From: Lachancea kluyveri NRRL Y-12651
Taxonomy: Eukaryota > Ascomycota > Saccharomycetes > Saccharomycetales > Saccharomycetaceae
DNA: 64,000 bases
Direction: 5' to 3'
Assembly (NCBI GenBank): GCA_000149225.2
Contig: CM000694.1
Coordinates: 1,737,623-1,801,622, forward strand
Shown here: piece after piece, positions 10,446-19,771 of the stretch
How positions within the stretch are numbered: position 1 is the first letter of the stretch
Layout: every line of letters begins with the position of its first letter
Made by a program: the position numbers and the translations under genes
Notes under the pieces: generated by a model
Seen by the model: the letters and a program-made list of their open reading frames with translations, nothing else
Databases searched by the model: none
What the model was told of the DNA's origin: nothing

Positions 10446-11149
10446 AAACACGCACATATTCATCCTACGCGGAATAAGAACGTGTGGTCCGGCGAAAAAT
10501 GTGTACTACATAGAAGTTAATAGAAGCTACCTTTGAGAAATGTACATGTACAAATTACTCGACATTTTAACAAATAAGGCATATTGTTGCTGAATTTTTG
10601 CCACTATCTTCGACCTATGGCATTTTTAAACTTAGAAAAGATGTTTTTATTTGTAAAGAACTTTCTGAAAACCCCATATGTTGCATGAGTAGATGACAAT
10701 ATATGTTCTGCTACTCTAAATCAATGAGATAGTTCATTCAAGAAATAGGGCTTTGATATTAGGAAGGCTCAGAATACTTAGGCTATTGACGAATAATGCC
10801 ATTGGATTAATCGGTTATGAACTGTAATCACGTATATCAAGACTGACTTTTAAACGTGAAAGGATCTAGGTAGGTAAAATCCAGACGATTATTAATAAGA
10901 AAAATTATTTTGCACCGTAAAAATATGATGGGTGGTGTGATAAGGTGATTAGTAACTTCATAGGCTTAACGGCTTTTCAAGTTTCATGGTGTTTCCAATC
11001 TGCATAATAGTCGTGCTTTATAACTAACGTGTTAAAAGGTCTTTTACTCATTTGTATGTTATTAACTACGTGATGTCATCTTCTATTTGATCTATCCGTA
11101 CCATCATCTATACTTTATAATAGTGTCCTGTGAATACAGTGTTGAAAAA
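10446..11149. other. Gene-free spacer between MDP1 and LTR cluster
   Basis: About 700 bp of AT-rich DNA downstream of MDP1. I see no ORF, tRNA or repeat in it. It ends where the outer LTR at 11150 begins. Confidence 0.6.
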
Positions 11150-11808
11150 TGAGAAATATGGGAATATTGGGACAATTGTTGAGATTCCATTTTTGATTAA
11201 GGCTATAATAATTGGTATATGGTTATACTAGAAGTTCTCCTCACCTTTCTAGGAATCCAGAAAAGAGAGTCGATAACTCTATATACAAATATTCATATAT
11301 TCTCTTTCCTTTTATATTTTATTGTTCATTATCCTATTACATTATCAATCCTTGCGTCTCAGCTTCCACTAACTTAGATGACTGTTTCTCATTCTTTATG
11401 TCACCTTATAACACCGTGTGTGATAATATACTAGTAACACGAATACTAGTCGATGTTCGTGAGAAATGTGTGAATAGTGGGACAATTGTTGAGATTCCAT
11501 TTTTGATTAAGGCTATAATAATTGGTATATGGTTATACTAGAAGTTCTCCTCACCTTTCTAGGAATCCAGAAAAGAGAGTCGATAACTTTATATACAAAT
11601 ACTCTTCCTTTTATATGTTTCTGGTTCATTATCCTATTACATTATCAATCCTTGCGTTTCAGCTTCCACTAACTTAGATGACTGTTTCTCATTCTTTGTG
11701 TCACCTTATAACACCGTGTGTGATAATATACTAGTAACACGAATACTAGTCGATGGTCGATAGTTGTATTTCGTTCCAACAGTTCGATAGTTGTGTTTCG
11801 TTCCAACA
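11150..11808 (-). repeat. Outer solo LTR, subtype B, split by a second LTR
   Basis: A minus-strand LTR whose first part is 11150-11459 and last part 11787-11808; without the insert it is 332 bp. It carries the subtype-B block in reverse complement. Another LTR interrupts it 22 bp from its head end. It lies 152 bp upstream of tRNA-Lys. Confidence 0.92.
11460..11781 (-). repeat. Inner solo LTR, subtype A, with target duplication GTTCG
   Basis: A complete 322-bp LTR from TGAGAAATGTG to TTCCAACA, minus strand. It is flanked on both sides by GTTCG (11455-11459 and 11782-11786), a perfect 5-bp target-site duplication made of outer-LTR sequence. Thus a subtype-A element landed in a subtype-B LTR and later recombined to a solo LTR. 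Confidence 0.95.
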
Positions 11809-11959
11809 CTTTAAATTCATTTATCTATCAAGTAGCACCTTATCTAATGTCTCTGACCAGCGAACTTTGCTCCGGATTCAGAAACCTTACTATGGCTTGT
11901 GCTCACGTGAACATATATCTCAATGTGGACCTCTAGTTTTTCGATGCATTTTAAGTTAA

Positions 11960-12032
11960 GCCTTGTTGGCGCAATCGGTAGCGCGTATGACTCTTAATCA
12001 TAAGGCTAGGGGTTCGAGCCCCCTACAGGGCT
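11960..12032 (+). tRNA. tRNA-Lys (CUU)
   Basis: A 73-nt tRNA with acceptor arms GCCTTGT/ACAGGGC, anticodon loop ACTCTTAAT (CTT) and T arm AGGGGTTCGAGCCCCCT. No intron. A TTTTT terminator follows. The nested LTRs lie upstream. Confidence 0.95.
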
Positions 12033-12780
12033 TAATTTTTGTATCAGTAAAATACAGAAGTTATTGATAAAATCTCAGGTTGTCGACTTATGCTTCCTAC
12101 AGATAAAAGGATCTTGATAATATTAATATAGTTACGAATGCTTCGAGTTTTTTTTTTCTACTTTTAAAAGTTGTTCTAATGAAACGGGATAGCCCGTAAC
12201 TCCTTGCTCGATTCTTGTTGCTTCCTAGTAAACTTGAAAAGACGTCCTTTCAATATTTGACAATTGTAATCACTATGTATTACAGGTCTGTAAACATTAT
12301 ATTTACAACTACCCTCGGCGCAGAGATTCTATGACCGTTTAACAACTATATACTTCTTTTAACGCACTGGAAAAGGTGCTTTCCCTTTGAGTATCGAATG
12401 AGACAATACGAAAAACAGTATTCTATTTCGTTCTGAGGTTTCAAGAAGTAAATGTCTTCAATAGTATGGAAGGAAAGGCTATCGTAATCTAGTTTCTTTT
12501 TCAACTCTTATCAGACAAATGTGTAATTTACGACTGTAACATTTGCAAAATATCTTTACGTTTTATTGCTGTTCTAGGTCTGTTAATTATAGCATATATT
12601 AGAGCTCTGTAAATGACCCAAAATTGGCTGGAATACTGAAACTGAAAGTGGCAACTCAAATAACTAAGGTATTTTTAAAGACATCAGAGTGATGCAAATC
12701 CTTGTTTTGGAAAGTTTGTAATAAAATTATCATATCATTGCGGCTGTATTATGGACACGTGCACATATTGCAGAGACATC
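12033..12780. other. Gene-free spacer between tRNA-Lys and SNA4
   Basis: About 750 bp, AT-rich, with no gene or repeat that I can support. It includes the 3' side of the convergent SNA4 gene. Confidence 0.6.
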
Positions 12781-13212
12781 CTAAACTGTTTCTGTATATG
12801 GAGGAGGTGGTCCGCACGGTGTACCCCCTTGCTTCCCACTGCTTACAGTATTGCTGTTGTGGCTGTTGTGGCTGCTGTCTACTAATAAAGGCGTGGTAGC
12901 AGCAGGTTGATCTCTGACGACGGCTGAATTACTGTGATGATGTGGTGGCCTGTTATGCCTCTGACTGTCAGTCCAACCTTGTTGGTAGTAGTACCTATGC
13001 TCAGTATCCTTTCTCATAGGGCTAGTGATAGAAATGTAGTACCAGGCATGAATCAGGCCTGGAAGGAAACCCAATAGGGTCAGCAAAATATTTAACAGAA
13101 AGTCAGAAGAGCAACATCCTGATCTGAATAAAACAGCAACGGGTGGAAATAGCAAGGCAAATATATATAGAATCAGATCTGAACAAGTGCAGCAAATACA
13201 ACAATAACACAT
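12781..13212 (-). CDS. SNA4: Sna4-like vacuolar PMP3-family membrane protein
   Basis: 143 residues when started at the ATG at 13212 (Sna4 is 140 in S. cerevisiae, from memory). The open frame runs 32 codons further upstream without another ATG, but the family begins MCCYCVCC, matching MCYCCICC here. The Cys-rich N-terminus is likely palmitoylated. Two PMP3/UPF0057 membrane segments follow (LILYIFALLFPPVAVLF and FLLNILLTLLGFLPGLIHAW). The hydrophilic tail ends in PPPPYTETV, a PPxY motif of the kind that Rsp5 binds to sort Sna proteins into multivesicular bodies and the vacuole. It is an isolated gene between tRNA-Lys and a tRNA-Pro; its S. cerevisiae neighbours are absent. Confidence 0.9.
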   Translation of the reverse strand: MCYCCICCTCSDLILYIFALLFPPVAVLFRSGCCSSDFLLNILLTLLGFLPGLIHAWYYISITSPMRKDTEHRYYYQQGWTDSQRHNRPPHHHSNSAVVRDQPAATTPLLVDSSHNSHNSNTVSSGKQGGTPCGPPPPYTETV

Positions 13213-14130
13213 ATCGCTTCGTTTGTGGTTTCTTGAGACAGCGAAGAGTACGGTATGGATTAGTCGGGTGCAATGAGACACTGCAAAAAATTCGTCTTTA
13301 AATCCCAATCAGTAAATTATTAAGCCGAACACTAACCGGCTTATCGCAGATGGCCGTAGATAAAAGCCAAGAGAAGATAGATAATTGAGAATTACGGAAA
13401 AGTACAATGCCGAGCATACGGGAAGTCGCATTTTCTGGCTGCTAGTAGACCACGATGTGAGTAATATAGAAATTGTCAATTTTCCAAAATTTGGGAGCTT
13501 TCAATTCAATTATAAGGAAACGTTGATTGGGAATAACTTTTGATCATTAAACATCTAAGTCATCCTTTCTGGAAAATATCAGAATATAAAACATCTTTTG
13601 AGTAGTATTCACCAAAGTATGTTATGTGCTGATATCTCTCTATTCTAACCGAGCTTTGCTACTCCAACTTTCATTTACGTCACCTATAAACAATATTCTA
13701 AGTAGGTGCCACTGTAAACTTATGATGGTTCACTTCTTAGCAAATCATGTAAAAGATTCTCATTCAACAAGCTACCGGTGATTTATCTGCTTGCACCTTA
13801 TCATTTGTTCTAGAATTCTTTGGCTATCTGTTCTGTGAGTAACTGGGGTTTATTTCAATAGTCTTGTAAAACTTATCTGTGTCTGTTTAATCAGTCCAGC
13901 TCCTAACTATCAACAAAGTACTCTGTCTATGTTGGTTAGTAATAAACGAACGTATGTTATTTAAAGGCAACTTGACGGTTGGTGGCATTGTTGGCCAAGT
14001 GCCTCTTATCTTGTTTAATTCAATTTTCTGAAATCCGAGTAAAACTACATAAGATACATATCAGTTATTCGATGGCTAACAAAAGATTAAAGTCTCATAT
14101 CTCGTATCTTTGGTGCTTAAAACGATACAT
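13213..14130. promoter_or_regulatory. SNA4 upstream region, otherwise empty
   Basis: About 900 bp between the SNA4 start and the right arm of the inverted duplication. It must hold the SNA4 promoter. I see no specific site, ORF or RNA gene in it. Confidence 0.45.
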
Positions 14131-14420
14131 CTTGACCACTTTTTATTGAGTTACCGACATGTTACTGTTCTTGGTAAACTGATGTTATTCATGTTACTCG
14201 AGTATCTGTGCACTCCGGGTAATCAATTGTGTGATATAGTTTTATTTCTCTTTTGAACGTTTCAAATTCGAGGGCGTGTGGTCTAGTGGTATGATTCTCG
14301 CTTTGGGCGAAGTTCGAGTAACACTTGAATTACAAAGCATGCGAGAGGCCCTGGGTTCAATTCCCAGCTCGCCCCTTGACTTTTTGCTTTTTGGAAGAGC
14401 ACTATTATTAGTTGAAATAC
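14131..14420. repeat. Inverted duplication, right arm, carrying tRNA-Pro
   Basis: Reverse-complement partner of 8984-9280. The same order of flank, tRNA-Pro and flank is present, and the match fades just outside CTTGACCACT on the left and GTTGAAATAC...AGTAA on the right. Unlike the left arm it carries no LTR. Confidence 0.93.
14272..14375 (+). tRNA. tRNA-Pro (UGG), with intron, second copy
   Basis: 104 nt, identical to the copy at 9036-9139 including all 32 intron bases. The 72-nt mature form has anticodon TGG. A TTTTTG run follows within a few bases. Confidence 0.95.
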
Positions 14421-14618
14421 TACAGTAAAAAGCACAAAATTCCAATAGCCATCTGTCAGACTATACAGCTAAAATCTCTTAAGAAGCAAGGTAAAGTGAG
14501 AAATTGTTGAATCTTCTATATAGTACAGGCCAACTAACTCTAATAAAACTAATGAAACGTAATATAATAAAGTTTATCATGAAAATCTATCATGGATAAT
14601 ATAATGACACGGATTAGC

Positions 14619-16544
14619 TTAGTCAACTTCTTCGACAGTTGGACCTTCAGCTTCTGGAGCTGGAGGAGCACCACCTGGGAAGCCACCTGGAGCAGCACCA
14701 CCTGGGGCAGCACCACCGGCTTGGTACAATTTGGACATGATTGGGTTAGAAACTTCTTGCAATTCCTTTTGCTTGTCGTTGAATTCTTCAGTGGTGGCAG
14801 TGGTGTTGCTGTCCAACCATTCAATGATTTCGTCACACTTCTTAGACAAAGTTTCCTTGTCAGCTTCGTCGATCTTGTCAGCAGCTTCAGACAAGGTGTT
14901 CTTCAGAGAGTAAGCCATAGATTCGACTTGGTTCTTGGCGGCAATTCTAGAGGATTCCTTTTCATCTTCTTCCTTGAACTTTTCAGCTTCGGAAACCATT
15001 CTTTCAATGTCTTCCTTAGACAATCTACCCTTGTCGTTAGTGATGGTAATCTTTTCAGACTTACCAGTACCCTTTTCGACGGCAGAGACGTTCAAGATAC
15101 CGTTGGCGTCAATGTCGAATGTGACTTCGATTTGTGGGACACCTCTTGGAGCTGGTGGAATTCCGGTCAAGTCGAACTTACCCAACAAGTTGTTGTCCTT
15201 TGTTCTAGCTCTTTCACCTTCGTAAACTTGGATCAAGACACCTGGTTGGTTGTCAGCGTAAGTAGAAAAGATTTCGGACTTCTTGGTTGGAATGGTAGAG
15301 TTTCTTGGAATCAACTTGGTCATGACACCACCAGCAGTCTCAATACCCAATGACAATGGAGCAACATCCAACAACAACAAGTCTTGAGTCTTGGAAGATT
15401 GGTCACCGGTTAGAATAGCAGCTTGGACAGCAGCACCGTAAGCAACAGCTTCATCCGGGTTGATGGATCTGTTTGGTTCCTTACCGTTGAAGTAGTCAGA
15501 AACCAACTTTTGAACCTTTGGAATTCTAGTAGAACCACCGACCAAGACAATCTCGTGAACTTGGGATTTGTCCAACTTGGAGTCTCTCAAAACCTTTTCA
15601 ACTGGGTCCAAAGTGGATCTGAACAAGTCAGCACATAGTTCTTCGAATCTGGCTCTGGTAATAGAAGTGTACAAATCGATACCTTCAAACAAAGAGTCGA
15701 TTTCAATAGAAGTTTGAGCAGAAGAAGACAAAGTTCTCTTAGCTCTTTCACAAGCAGTTCTCAATCTTCTCAAAGCTCTTTGGTTGGTAGTCAAATCCTT
15801 CTTGTTCTTTCTCTTGAATTCTTGAACAAAGTGGTTGACCAATCTGTTGTCGAAATCTTCACCACCCAAGTGAGTGTCACCAGCGGTAGCCTTGACTTCG
15901 AAAATACCGTCTTCAATAGACAACAAGGAAACATCGAAAGTACCACCACCCAAATCGAAGATCAAAACGTTCTTTTCACCTTCGTCTTTCTTGTCCAAAC
16001 CGTAGGCAATAGCAGCGGCAGTTGGTTCGTTGATGATACGCAAAACGTTTAAACCAGCGATAGTACCAGCGTCCTTGGTAGCTTGTCTTTGAGAGTCGTT
16101 GAAGTAAGCTGGGACAGTGACGACAGCGTCGTTAACTTTGCAACCCAAGAAAGATTCAGCAGTTTCTTTCATCTTACCCAAGATCATAGAAGAAACTTCT
16201 TCTGGGGTGAAAGTCTTGGTTTCACCCTTGTATTCGACTTGAATTTGTGGCTTGCCGCTGACATCGACAATCTTGAATGGGAAGTGCTTAGCATCGTTTT
16301 GAACTTCTGGATCGCTGAAGTTTCTACCGATCAAACGCTTAGCGTCGAAAACGGTGTTAGATGGGTTCATGGCAGCTTGGTTCTTAGCAGCATCACCAAT
16401 CAAACGTTCAGTGTCAGTGAAAGCAACAAAAGATGGGGTGGTTCTGTTACCTTGGTCATTAGCCAAAATTTCGACACGGTCGTTAGAGAAGTGAGCAACA
16501 CAGGAGTAGGTAGTACCTAAATCGATACCGACAGCCTTAGACAT
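14619..16544 (-). CDS. SSA2: Ssa1/Ssa2-type cytosolic Hsp70 chaperone
   Basis: 641 residues. It begins [18 protein letters not shown] and ends GPTVEEVD, the EEVD tail that binds TPR co-chaperones such as Sti1. The nucleotide-binding domain has [18 protein letters not shown] and [13 protein letters not shown]; the substrate-binding domain and a GGAAPGG-rich lid tail follow. It folds new and damaged proteins in the cytosol with Ydj1/Sis1 and nucleotide exchange factors. Codon choice is strongly biased, fitting very high expression. By sequence SSA1 and SSA2 cannot be told apart; the position next to POM33 and HIF1 (YLL023C, YLL022C) identifies the SSA2 (YLL024C) locus. Long antisense frames inside it are by-products of biased codon use. 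Confidence 0.95.
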   Translation of the reverse strand: MSKAVGIDLGTTYSCVAHFSNDRVEILANDQGNRTTPSFVAFTDTERLIGDAAKNQAAMNPSNTVFDAKRLIGRNFSDPEVQNDAKHFPFKIVDVSGKPQIQVEYKGETKTFTPEEVSSMILGKMKETAESFLGCKVNDAVVTVPAYFNDSQRQATKDAGTIAGLNVLRIINEPTAAAIAYGLDKKDEGEKNVLIFDLGGGTFDVSLLSIEDGIFEVKATAGDTHLGGEDFDNRLVNHFVQEFKRKNKKDLTTNQRALRRLRTACERAKRTLSSSAQTSIEIDSLFEGIDLYTSITRARFEELCADLFRSTLDPVEKVLRDSKLDKSQVHEIVLVGGSTRIPKVQKLVSDYFNGKEPNRSINPDEAVAYGAAVQAAILTGDQSSKTQDLLLLDVAPLSLGIETAGGVMTKLIPRNSTIPTKKSEIFSTYADNQPGVLIQVYEGERARTKDNNLLGKFDLTGIPPAPRGVPQIEVTFDIDANGILNVSAVEKGTGKSEKITITNDKGRLSKEDIERMVSEAEKFKEEDEKESSRIAAKNQVESMAYSLKNTLSEAADKIDEADKETLSKKCDEIIEWLDSNTTATTEEFNDKQKELQEVSNPIMSKLYQAGGAAPGGAAPGGFPGGAPPAPEAEGPTVEEVD

Positions 16545-17247
16545 TTTTAATTAATTGATAATCGATTGATAAACAACTAAGATGGATTGTTAAGAGTAAG
16601 AGCTTTATCAAAAATCCAGACAGAAATATACATGTTTCAGAAAAAGATCTTGTAAGACTTAGCTTTTATACGCTCTACGGACACCTACTTCGAAACTCGT
16701 TGAAAGAAAAATTTGTCCTTGTGGAACTTTCTGGAAAAATCTCTTTCACTTTCTCGAACTCGGATTACATCATCAACATCAACCGTAGTTTATGACGTTG
16801 CGGACTGTCGCAAATGCAAACGTAAACGTAAACGGAACCAAAAAAAAGAAAATGGTTATCAGAGTGGGTGGTGTTGGCTGAGCAAATAATTCATTCGTAA
16901 CTTCTATTGGACTGAGGTCATACTCTGAGGAATGAGGCCCTTCCAGCGTTGCTTCCGTGGAAGCCCAACGCCCATGTATTACCACCCGTCATCTCTAGTC
17001 ACATCAGTGCATCTGAATTTCCCTACTCACTTTTTCCATATCGGACTCTGTCGTGTAAGCAAGAGTAGTCACATTGTGAGGGTGGAATGGGTCTTAACGA
17101 TTGAGTCCCATGCAACCAAAGGCGGGAACCCTCCACTCGGAATGGCTATTCTTAAAAGTTTTTAAACAATGTTTATTGCAAAATCTCTACTTAAAATATT
17201 GAAACACATCTTGAAAGGGAAAAAATGAGAGAGGAACGGAAATAGAG
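16545..17247. other. SSA2-POM33 intergenic region
   Basis: About 700 bp between the SSA2 start and the POM33 stop codon. Apart from the TATA box and heat shock element noted separately, I see no gene. Short ORFs at 16779-17165 have no recognisable product. Confidence 0.5.
16663..16736 (-). promoter_or_regulatory. SSA2 promoter: TATA box and heat shock element
   Basis: A perfect three-unit heat shock element GAAnnTTCnnGAA lies at 16724-16736, the binding pattern of Hsf1. A TATA box TATAAAAG (minus strand, 16663-16670) lies between it and the ATG at 16544. Further GAA/TTC units are scattered around 16690-16760. This fits heat and constitutive control of SSA genes. Confidence 0.75.
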
Positions 17248-18039
17248 CTACTGCTTCTTCTCGGGAACGGTTGAACCACCAAGTAACTTGTACTTGTTCA
17301 ATTGTTTGATGGTTTCTTTGAACTTTACGTATCCACTTTTCAAACTCGATGGCAAACTAGGAGAGCTGACAATGCCATCGGCTCTGACTTCCCATTTCTT
17401 GACACAGTTTCTCATATAGGCGGACTTTTCGTATCTCACCTTGATGAAAGTAGAGTAAATAATCAAAACGAGCCAGGATTTGGGGTACCACAACAACGCC
17501 CTAAAGATTACTGCGATTAAGCACAGTAGCTCCGCACTTCCGCTCCAAACCATGGACTTGTCGTTATTTTCGCGAATGAATTTTGTAATGAGAGCGATAT
17601 ATCTGTTCTCATCGTTCCATTGCAGAACCTGTGGTAGCAACACTGACTTCATGTAAGTCAAGAAGTGGAAAGTGGAAAAGATTATGAATGGTATCATGGT
17701 CAAAGTAAATCTCGGAGTCAAAAGCCATAACAAAGCAATAGCAAAATACATGACATTTTCATCCTGGGCCAATGCCTTGATACTTAACGTTTGGTTCTTG
17801 GCTTTGAAATGCTGCTGGTAGATGATGATGCTAAAGGATTCTAAAACACCCAAATAGGCCAGACGGTAGAGCCCATTGTGGAATTGGGACTTAGAGCGAA
17901 AGGATCCAAAGTAAAATAGTGAAGTCAGTAACACCACTACATGACCAGAAAACCAAGCGAATTGCAACGTTTTGGCTAAATCGAGTAGGTTAGTAAATGG
18001 AGAAGATCTTGGAATATTAGCAGGTCTGGCTTCTGGCAT
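17248..18039 (-). CDS. POM33: Pom33/Per33 family nuclear-pore and ER membrane protein
   Basis: 263 residues (279 for Pom33 in S. cerevisiae, from memory). A TMEM33-type protein with several hydrophobic spans (around residues 25-50, 60-80, 95-125 and 165-190) and a basic, possibly amphipathic C-terminus (KSGYVKFKETIKQLNKYK) of the kind Pom33 uses for membrane and karyopherin binding. It helps place nuclear pores and shape ER membranes. The gene lies between SSA2 and HIF1 on the same strand, as YLL024C-YLL023C-YLL022C in S. cerevisiae. In a pre-duplication genome this one gene would stand for both POM33 and PER33. Confidence 0.9.
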   Translation of the reverse strand: MPEARPANIPRSSPFTNLLDLAKTLQFAWFSGHVVVLLTSLFYFGSFRSKSQFHNGLYRLAYLGVLESFSIIIYQQHFKAKNQTLSIKALAQDENVMYFAIALLWLLTPRFTLTMIPFIIFSTFHFLTYMKSVLLPQVLQWNDENRYIALITKFIRENNDKSMVWSGSAELLCLIAVIFRALLWYPKSWLVLIIYSTFIKVRYEKSAYMRNCVKKWEVRADGIVSSPSLPSSLKSGYVKFKETIKQLNKYKLLGGSTVPEKKQ

Positions 18040-18227
18040 GACGAAATGTCTTTCCTTATCAAAGCAATCCAGCTATAAGTGGAAGTATCGTGAATAAGGG
18101 TGGCGACAAACAAAAATATCTTATATTGCAAGGCCGATTGCTTTCGTAAATTATGACCGTGAAGTACGGTCAAAGTAATACATTAAAAGAAAGAAAAAAT
18201 AAAAGTTACGATTATTTAAATTTCCTT

Positions 18228-19283
18228 CTAGTTCAAATCTCTCTTTTGCTTCTTTTCCAGTTCAGAGTGTTTAGTTCTCGGTTTTCTTTTTTTCACCATA
18301 GACGTGAGATCGTTGACTTTAGCTGGTACAGTTTGAGGTGATGCAGAACTGTCGCCACCCAGTATTTCTCTAATCATACCGATATTGTCTTGTTTGAATT
18401 TCTCTAGAGGATCTACTGTATTCTCTAATTCTCTCAACTTTAACCTCAATTCGGCTAGTAGGTCTTCGTCTCCTTCGTCTTTCATGCCCTTGTGAATACG
18501 CTGGGTTAAGAGTTCTATGACCTTTGTCAAGTTGTCTTTACAGGCTTTGGTCTCCAATGGGTCAAATTCCAGGGCAAGCGATAATTTGTAATAGGCTTCG
18601 ATGATCATTCTGTGCGTCGGATCTTCTTTGGAAAATATTTCCAAGCGCAACTCCAAGCAGCGTTGGAAATCCTCCTTGGCCTGGGTGAAACTTTCACTCT
18701 CCAACGAAATTTCACCGAGGATGTCATAGGTCTCGGAAAGCTTTTCCAAGGTTTCACGGTCCGAGGGAGACTCCTTGGCCTCCTTTTCGTATAGAGAACG
18801 TGCCAATTCCAAGATTTCCCAAGCGGCTTCGAAATCAGTCTGGTTGTCATAATCATTGTCACCCTCGCTGTCGTCTTGTTCTCCCTGCTTTTTCCTGCAC
18901 ACATTTTCTTCCCCTTCCTCTTTCTCTTCTCCTTCCTCTTCTTCTTCTTCTTCCTCTCCTCCACTTTCCTCTTCTGCCAAGACTTCGTTAAATTGATAGA
19001 GTGCGGAGTCGGCCTGCTTCTTTTCGGTGTCTTTCTCTTGGTCTTCTGTTTCGCTATCGGCTGTAGCAGCAGCACTTCCACCAAATACATCAGAGCTACT
19101 TAGTGCCAGCTGGTAAAGGGATTTCCCATACAGAAACAAGTAGTCGGCTTTGTTCTCCTGGTTCAAGGCATAGTACAATTCGTTCACCTCTGAGTAATAG
19201 TTGGTTGATTTTTCGTAATCTTTTGAAGCGTAATACTTTGCGGCCTCAGTCAGCAGCTTGGATAGTTCTTGGTGCGATGACAT
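18228..19283 (-). CDS. HIF1: Hif1, NASP-family histone chaperone
   Basis: 351 residues. It starts with a TPR-like helical pair (LLTEAAKYYASKDYEKSTNYYSE) and has a long acidic insert of Glu runs around residues 105-140, the loop that contacts histones H3-H4. More TPR helices follow (DFEAAWEILELARSLYEKE and FTQAKEDFQRCLELRLEIF), and the C-terminus is basic (KKRKPRTKHSELEKKQKR), a likely nuclear signal. Hif1 joins Hat1-Hat2 in the nucleus and handles newly made H3-H4. It is adjacent to POM33 on the same strand and divergent from CDC3. Confidence 0.92.
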   Translation of the reverse strand: MSSHQELSKLLTEAAKYYASKDYEKSTNYYSEVNELYYALNQENKADYLFLYGKSLYQLALSSSDVFGGSAAATADSETEDQEKDTEKKQADSALYQFNEVLAEEESGGEEEEEEEEGEEKEEGEENVCRKKQGEQDDSEGDNDYDNQTDFEAAWEILELARSLYEKEAKESPSDRETLEKLSETYDILGEISLESESFTQAKEDFQRCLELRLEIFSKEDPTHRMIIEAYYKLSLALEFDPLETKACKDNLTKVIELLTQRIHKGMKDEGDEDLLAELRLKLRELENTVDPLEKFKQDNIGMIREILGGDSSASPQTVPAKVNDLTSMVKKRKPRTKHSELEKKQKRDLN

Positions 19284-19771
19284 TGTGTGGTCTTCTCGGT
19301 ACCTTTGGATCGATGTCTTCAGTGGAACACACTCTCATTCAGATGCTGTTTCATGCCTTTGATTTCCAATATAGATGATCTTTCCGCTTACGCGTCGTGA
19401 ACTTTTTTCGTTCATCACGATGGTTTTCGAGGGAAGAAACTACATTCTTCTTTACAAACACTGGCCAGTGATCAGCCTTATTGTTGCAACAAAAATGCTG
19501 GGCCTATCAATAATTCATGGTATCTGAGTTGGCACTTTGGATACATAACTGGTCTCAATTGATGCATGGGGGCAATTCTACGAGGTGTATTGGACAGTAA
19601 ATTGTAAATTTACGTACATGATGATGTTGTGGATACTCCTTTGTGGCTGGAAAATTTTCTGAGACACCTTATAACACGAAAAACTGATCTTGAGATTTGT
19701 TTATTCCCCAGCTGTTTATTTCTCTTTAATCAGGCCTAAGCAAAAAGCACTAACGAGTTCGAATTGGCTAA
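19284..19771. promoter_or_regulatory. HIF1-CDC3 divergent promoter region
   Basis: About 490 bp shared by two divergent genes. CACGAAA at 19675-19681 matches the core of an SBF (Swi4/Swi6) site and lies about 90 bp before CDC3. One short motif is weak evidence by itself. Confidence 0.4.

Noticed and set aside
13213-13308. 32-codon N-terminal extension of SNA4
   Set aside because: No ATG in it, and the family starts at the Cys-rich MCYCC segment.
14592-16520. Long plus-strand ORFs (up to 253 codons) opposite SSA2
   Set aside because: Strong codon bias in Hsp70 genes removes stop codons on the other strand; the products are low-complexity and resemble nothing known.
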